Shown here: positions 58,657 through 64,000 of the stretch, piece by piece
Numbering within the stretch: position 1 is the stretch's first letter
Layout of the letters: each line of letters starts with the position of its first letter
From: Thioclava sp. JE_KL1
GTDB lineage: Bacteria > Pseudomonadota > Alphaproteobacteria > Rhodobacterales > Rhodobacteraceae
NCBI RefSeq assembly: GCF_009296265.1
Contig: NZ_WBJS01000005.1
Coordinates: forward strand, 372,001 to 436,000
Reading direction: 5' to 3'
DNA: 64,000 nucleotides
Made by a program: the position numbers and the translations under genes
The notes under the pieces: generated by a model
Seen by the model: the letters and a program-made list of their open reading frames with translations, nothing else
Told to the model about the DNA's origin: nothing
The model's database searches: none

Positions 58657-60876
58657 TCAGTTGCTGCCGAAGATGTTGAGCAGCTCGTTGAGGATCGACT
58701 GCGACGGGTCGCGCCGCTGCCGCTGGGGCTGGGCGGGGGCTTGCCCCGCGCTCTGGCTTTGCCCCTGAGATTGCTGAGCCGGCACCTGCCAGTCGCCCGG
58801 ATGGGCCATGGGCAGCGGCTTGGGATCTTCGCCGTTGAGGACACGCTTCATCGTCTCGTGGAAGATCTCGGCGGGCAGGCCGCCCCCGGTCGTGCCTTTC
58901 AGCGGCGTGTTGTCGTCATTGCCCATCCAGACGCCGACGACGTAATCCGAGGTGAAGCCCACGAACCAGGCATCGCGCGCGCTCTGCGTGGTGCCGGTCT
59001 TGCCTGCGATCTCGTAGCCGTCGATGTTGGCGCGGCGGCCGGTCCCGTGCAGCACGACCTGACGCATCATGTAGGTCAGTTCCTGCGCCGCTTTCTTCGA
59101 GATCACGCGCTCGCCGATCCCGCCGGGCTTGCCGAAGAGCGGCTGGTCGTCGCCTTTCAGCGTCAGCGAGGTCAGGCCATAGGGCTGCACCGAAGAGCCG
59201 CCATTCAGGATGCCCGCATAGGCCCCCGTCATGTCGAGCAGGTCCGATTCCCCAACGCCGAGCGCCACCGAGGGGAGGTTCGGAAGGTCCTGCGCGAAGC
59301 CGAAGCCTTCCGCGACCTTGATGACATTCTCGCGCCCCACTGCTTCGGAGACGCGCACGGTCGCCACGTTCACCGAATGCTCGAGCGCTGTGGTCAGTGT
59401 GATCGGCCCCATGTAGCTGCGCTCGTAGTTGCGCGGGCTCCAATCGGGTGAGCCGGGCATTTTCACCGTGACCGGCGCGTCATCCACCATCGAATCTGGG
59501 GTGTAGCCCAGATCGAGCGCGGTCGCGTAGACGAAGGGCTTGAAGGTCGAGCCGGTCTGCCGCTGCGCCATGGTCGCGTGGTTGAACGCACCCGAGACCT
59601 TCGTGGCCCGACCGCCAACCATGCCGCGCACGGCGCCATCTGCGCTCATCACGACGATCGCGGATTCGGCCTTCGAGCCTTTGGAGACCTTGTTGTCGTA
59701 GACCGATTTCATCGCGTCTTCGGCCGCCGACTGGATGCGCTGATCGAGCGTGGTGTTGATGACCACATCCTCGGTCGTGTCGCGCGACAGGAAGTCGGGG
59801 ATCGTGTCCATCACCCAATCCGCGAAATAGCCGCCCGCGCGTTTCTGGGCCGCTTGGCTCAGGGTGGCGGGGTTGTTCTTTGCGTCGAGATATTGCCGGT
59901 CCGTCAGGTAGTTTTGCTCATGCATGAGGCTGAGCACAGTCTCAGCGCGTTCCTGCGAGCGTTTGAGGCTCGAGGTCGGGGCGTAGTAGCTCGGGGCTTT
60001 CAGAAGGCCCGCCAGCATCGCGGCCTGCTGCGGATCGACATTGGCCGCCGAGATGCCGAAATAGCGCTCCGACGCGGCCTCGAAGCCGCGCGCGCCCGCA
60101 CCGAGATAGGCGCGGTTGAGGTAGATCGAAAGGATTTCATCTTTCGAGTATTTCAGTTCCAGCGCGAAGGCGTAGGGGACTTCCTTGATCTTGCGGCGCA
60201 GCCCGCCCGAACGGCAGTCATTCTCATAGGCGGCTTCGTTCTTCCATTTCTTCGGGTCGAACTTCACGCCGAGGCACAGGAGCTTCGCGGTCTGCTGCGT
60301 GATTGTCGAGCCGCCGTTGCCGTCGAACGGTCCGCGCCCCTCGCGCATGTTGATCGCCATTGCCGAGGCGATGCCGCGCGGCGAGATGCCGAAGTGATGG
60401 TAGAAGCGGCGGTCTTCGGTCGCGACCACGGCGTCGCGCAGATAGGGCGAGACGTTTTTCGCGTCGATCTGGCCGCCGAAGGTCTCGCCACGCCAGGCGA
60501 AGACCTTGCCCTGATCGTCGAGCATCGTCACCGAGCCGCGGGTGCGGCCATCGAGCAGCTTCGTGTAGTCAGGCAGGGTCGAGTAGAAATACAGCGTCGC
60601 TGCGCCCACCACGAGGGCGACGATCATCGCGAGGCGCCAGCCGACGCCCCAGACGACCCGCCAGATCAACCGAGCGAGACCGATGATCAGACCGGTGACC
60701 GGCCCGTTCCGCCGCGGCGGCTTGCCTCGGCCGCCACCGCCACCTCCGCAGTTACCGCCACCCCGGCGCGCATTCTTGCGCGGCTTGGTGGGTTTCGATG
60801 CCTTGGGAGGCTGCTTCGACGAGGAATAGCGCTTGTCGGCCACGAGGCGCCCGCGCCCTCCGCCTTTCTGAGTCAT
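58657..60876 (-). CDS. penicillin-binding protein 1A (bifunctional transglycosylase/transpeptidase)
   Basis: The 739-residue protein has a basic, glycine-rich cytoplasmic tail (residues ~30-58), one membrane helix, a GT51 transglycosylase domain (VATEDRRFYHHFGISPRG with the catalytic Glu, GNGGSTITQQTAK) and a transpeptidase domain with SxxK QTGSTFKPF, SxN HSVN and KTG AGKTGTTQSARDAWFVGF. It polymerises and cross-links peptidoglycan. The C-terminus is glutamine/proline-rich and probably disordered. It diverges from glnK across 270 bases. Confidence 0.95.
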   Translation of the reverse strand: MTQKGGGRGRLVADKRYSSSKQPPKASKPTKPRKNARRGGGNCGGGGGGRGKPPRRNGPVTGLIIGLARLIWRVVWGVGWRLAMIVALVVGAATLYFYSTLPDYTKLLDGRTRGSVTMLDDQGKVFAWRGETFGGQIDAKNVSPYLRDAVVATEDRRFYHHFGISPRGIASAMAINMREGRGPFDGNGGSTITQQTAKLLCLGVKFDPKKWKNEAAYENDCRSGGLRRKIKEVPYAFALELKYSKDEILSIYLNRAYLGAGARGFEAASERYFGISAANVDPQQAAMLAGLLKAPSYYAPTSSLKRSQERAETVLSLMHEQNYLTDRQYLDAKNNPATLSQAAQKRAGGYFADWVMDTIPDFLSRDTTEDVVINTTLDQRIQSAAEDAMKSVYDNKVSKGSKAESAIVVMSADGAVRGMVGGRATKVSGAFNHATMAQRQTGSTFKPFVYATALDLGYTPDSMVDDAPVTVKMPGSPDWSPRNYERSYMGPITLTTALEHSVNVATVRVSEAVGRENVIKVAEGFGFAQDLPNLPSVALGVGESDLLDMTGAYAGILNGGSSVQPYGLTSLTLKGDDQPLFGKPGGIGERVISKKAAQELTYMMRQVVLHGTGRRANIDGYEIAGKTGTTQSARDAWFVGFTSDYVVGVWMGNDDNTPLKGTTGGGLPAEIFHETMKRVLNGEDPKPLPMAHPGDWQVPAQQSQGQSQSAGQAPAQPQRQRRDPSQSILNELLNIFGSN

Positions 60877-60993
60877 CTGCCTGTTCCGCTGCCTGCGTTT
60901 TAATTGCGCGCAATCTACACGGGCCGACCCGAGATGTGCACCCGCGAAAAATCACGTTTCAGATTTGCAATGTGATTAAAAAAGCGGCAAAGC

Positions 60994-61076
60994 GCACAAA
61001 TTGTGCAAATTTGAGCCAGAATCCGCTGAGGCTGCCACTCGGACGGAACCTCGTTTCCTTGTGCGAAAGGGGCACA
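60994..61076. promoter_or_regulatory. candidate NtrC-type sites upstream of glnK
   Basis: GCACAA-a-TTGTGC (60994-61006) is a perfect palindrome, and TGTGC-N7-GCACA (61060-61076) is a second inverted repeat 66 bases on. Both resemble the NtrC consensus TGCACC-N5-GGTGCA. They lie 70-150 bases before the glnK start. I could not find a convincing sigma-54 -24/-12 pair. Confidence 0.45.
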
Positions 61077-61146
61077 GCGGGCCTTTTAACACCGTGCGAT
61101 GTCACCAAGCGGGCATCGAAAGGGCTGAACAAGGAAGGGATGTCAG

Positions 61147-61485
61147 GTGAAACTCATCATTGCAGCAATCAAGCCGTTCAAGCTGGAGGAGGTGCGCGAG
61201 GCGCTCACCACCATCGGCGTGCGCGGAATGATGGTGACCGAGATCAAAGGCTTCGGTGCCCAGTCGGGTCACACGGAAATCTATCGTGGTGCCGAATACG
61301 CCGTGAACTTCGTGCCGAAGGTCAAGCTGGAGATCGTCGTCGCTGACGGCCTCGCCGACGAGGTTGTCGACACGATCATGAAAGCCGCGAAAACCGACAA
61401 GATCGGCGACGGCAAAATCTTCGTTCTCGATGTCGGGCAGGCGGTTCGCGTGCGCACCGGCGAATCCAATGACGACGCGCTTTAA
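61147..61485 (+). CDS. glnK: nitrogen regulatory protein P-II (GlnK)
   Basis: The 112-residue protein is a canonical PII protein: MKLIIAAIKPFKLEEVREAL, the T-loop with the uridylylated Tyr51 in YRGAEYAVNF, and the C-terminal GDGKIFVLDVGQAVRVRTGE binding ATP/2-oxoglutarate. GTG 61147 is the start, with AAGGAAGGG upstream. Its position just before amtB identifies it as GlnK rather than GlnB; it plugs the ammonium channel when nitrogen is ample. Confidence 0.95.
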   Translation: MKLIIAAIKPFKLEEVREALTTIGVRGMMVTEIKGFGAQSGHTEIYRGAEYAVNFVPKVKLEIVVADGLADEVVDTIMKAAKTDKIGDGKIFVLDVGQAVRVRTGESNDDAL

Positions 61486-61510
61486 GGCGCGACAGGGGGA
61501 AAGTAGGAAA

Positions 61511-62839
<1,329 letters not shown>

Positions 62840-62864
62840 GACGCCGCATCCAAGACAAAGCGAC

Positions 62865-62892
62865 AGGCCCGGGAGCGATCCCGGGCCTTTTT
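62865..62892 (+). terminator. Rho-independent terminator after amtB
   Basis: AGGCCCGGGA-gcga-TCCCGGGCCT is a perfect 10-bp stem followed by TTTT. It closes the glnK-amtB unit. Confidence 0.92.
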
Positions 62893-62911
62893 CATTGCGT
62901 CTGGTTTCGGC

Positions 62912-64000
62912 TTACTCGGTGACCGGAGCGCCTTGCGGCTTCTGGCCTCCGCCGCTGTTCTGGTAATCCGGCTTGCGCAGGAAGAAGACGAGCGGGATGG
63001 CCGCCAGCGTGACCCACATCATGAACTTGAAATCGTCCACGTAAGAGATCATCGCCGCCTGCTGTGTCGCGAGGTTGTTGAGCACCGTCAGGGCCGCTTC
63101 CCGCGACATACCGCTCGCGCCGTTCATCACGCCCGAGAGATTCTGCGGATTGATCGCAGAGACGATCTCGGAATGGTTCACCGCGATATTGTGGGTGAGC
63201 AGCGCGGTCACGATCGAGATCCCGATGGACGAGCCGATATTGCGCAGAAGCGAGAACAGCGCCGTGCCGTCGCCGCGATATTCCGGGGCGAGCGTAGCGA
63301 AAGCGAGCGTCGAGATCGGCACGAAGACCGAGCCCAGTCCGAAGCCCTGAATCACGCCCGAGATGATGATCCATTTCGGCCCCATCTGCGGCGAGAAGGT
63401 CGACATGATGTGCAGCGAATAGGCCGTGAAGGACAGCCCGACCACCACAAGGATGCGCAGGTCGATGACCTTCACCAACCGCCCGATCAGCAGCATCATG
63501 ATCATCGCCCCCACACCGCGTGGTGACATCACCAAGCCCGTCGTCAGCGTCGGGTAGCTGAAGATGTTCGACAGCATCGGCGGCAGCAGTGCCAGCGAGG
63601 CGAGCAGGATGATCCCGATCACGAAGATGAACAGCAGCCCCATCGAGAGGTTGCGGTCGAGGAACATCTTCGGCTCGAGGAAGGGCTTTTTCGCGCTGAG
63701 AATCCACACCAGAAACACCCAGAACCCGCTGATCGCGAGCGCGGCCTCGATCCAAATCTCGCGCGAGGCGAACCAGTCGAGATCGGACCCACGGTCGAGC
63801 ATCATCTGCAACGACCCGATAGCCACCGCCAGTGCCGCGAAGCCGAAGAAGTCGAAGCCGATCTTCTTCTTGGGTGTCTCGGGCAGGAAGAAAGCAGAGC
63901 CCGCGATCGCGATCATCCCGAGCGGCACATTGATGTAGAACACCCAGCGCCAGTTGATCACCTCGGTCAGATAGCCGCCCAGCGTCGGGCCGATGATCGG
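62912..64000 (-). CDS. EmrB/QacA-family (DHA2) multidrug exporter, 5' part cut by window edge
   Basis: The frame enters from the right edge in mid-protein (PIIGPTLGGYLTEVINWRWVFYINVPLG, the antiporter motif C region around helix 5) and runs 362 codons to its stop at 62912. The visible part holds roughly nine to ten helices of a 14-helix transporter and ends in a charged QNSGGGQKPQG tail. DHA2 proteins export lipophilic drugs or bile salts with proton exchange, usually with an EmrA-type adaptor that would lie beyond the edge. An internal ATG at 63961 is not the start. Confidence 0.9.
   Translation of the reverse strand, partial: PIIGPTLGGYLTEVINWRWVFYINVPLGMIAIAGSAFFLPETPKKKIGFDFFGFAALAVAIGSLQMMLDRGSDLDWFASREIWIEAALAISGFWVFLVWILSAKKPFLEPKMFLDRNLSMGLLFIFVIGIILLASLALLPPMLSNIFSYPTLTTGLVMSPRGVGAMIMMLLIGRLVKVIDLRILVVVGLSFTAYSLHIMSTFSPQMGPKWIIISGVIQGFGLGSVFVPISTLAFATLAPEYRGDGTALFSLLRNIGSSIGISIVTALLTHNIAVNHSEIVSAINPQNLSGVMNGASGMSREAALTVLNNLATQQAAMISYVDDFKFMMWVTLAAIPLVFFLRKPDYQNSGGGQKPQGAPVTE

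Noticed and set aside
61071-61084. Possible sigma-54 -24/-12 element before glnK (GGCAC...)
   Set aside because: The GG-N10-GC spacing is not met in any register.

Overview
The window is a gene-dense, GC-rich chromosomal segment of an alphaproteobacterium of the Rhodobacterales (Rhodobacteraceae/Paracoccaceae). Four things point there. The gene orders are typical: folK-rpoZ-rsh-DUF2062, def-fmt, glnK-amtB, clpB-pyrF. DinB carries an N-terminal zinc ribbon. A GC-rich intergenic repeat of the sort I associate with this family occurs three times. The only ribosomal protein L36 is the zinc-independent type. I cannot name the genus with certainty. There is no prophage, insertion sequence, integrase, CRISPR array or obvious island, and no gene-free stretch exceeds about 270 bases, so this is mostly core genome plus ordinary accessory metabolism.

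Layout. 1-13 kb: a truncated 2,4-dienoyl-CoA reductase with a divergent LysR regulator; an OmpA-like protein/acetyltransferase/CinA-like operon; map; a coupled FAD oxidoreductase-rsmD-HAD operon; peroxiredoxin; pterin dehydratase; an MscS channel; a FemAB-like acetyltransferase; a glycerophosphodiesterase; RidA. 13-22 kb: smc; lrgAB; a tightly overlapping minus-strand operon ispH-DUF3429-GST-rnhA-TRIC; yqaA; a NYN nuclease. 22-26.5 kb: folK, rpoZ, the bifunctional (p)ppGpp enzyme, DUF2062 and a WGR protein.

26.5-40 kb is the most coherent accessory unit. A hybrid histidine kinase and an OmpR-type regulator are transcribed away from a branched-chain-type ABC importer: two ATPases, two permeases, a binding protein and a 60-residue membrane protein. 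The importer is flanked by two adenylate-forming CoA ligases, the second with a degenerate P-loop. A 10-bp direct repeat with 11-bp periodicity lies in the shared promoter region. The likely job is sensing, importing and CoA-activating an organic acid. A periplasmic protein with an inactive caspase-like domain and two peptidoglycan-binding modules follows.

40-53 kb: rpmJ, tRNA-Val(GAC), N-formylglutamate amidohydrolase, dinB, clpB with a near-consensus heat-shock promoter, pyrF, small membrane proteins, an SPFH/NfeD pair, fmt, and a tandem of one intact and one catalytically dead deformylase; then a C-S lyase. 53-64 kb: an MltB-type transglycosylase, a diverged type I secretion pair, mlaA and a Tat-exported MlaC-like protein, PBP1A, glnK-amtB, and a truncated EmrB-type exporter.

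I see no wholly new system. The best candidates for follow-up are the ligase/ABC/two-component locus, the pseudo-caspase wall protein, the dead deformylase paralogue and the type I secretion ATPase with altered catalytic motifs.
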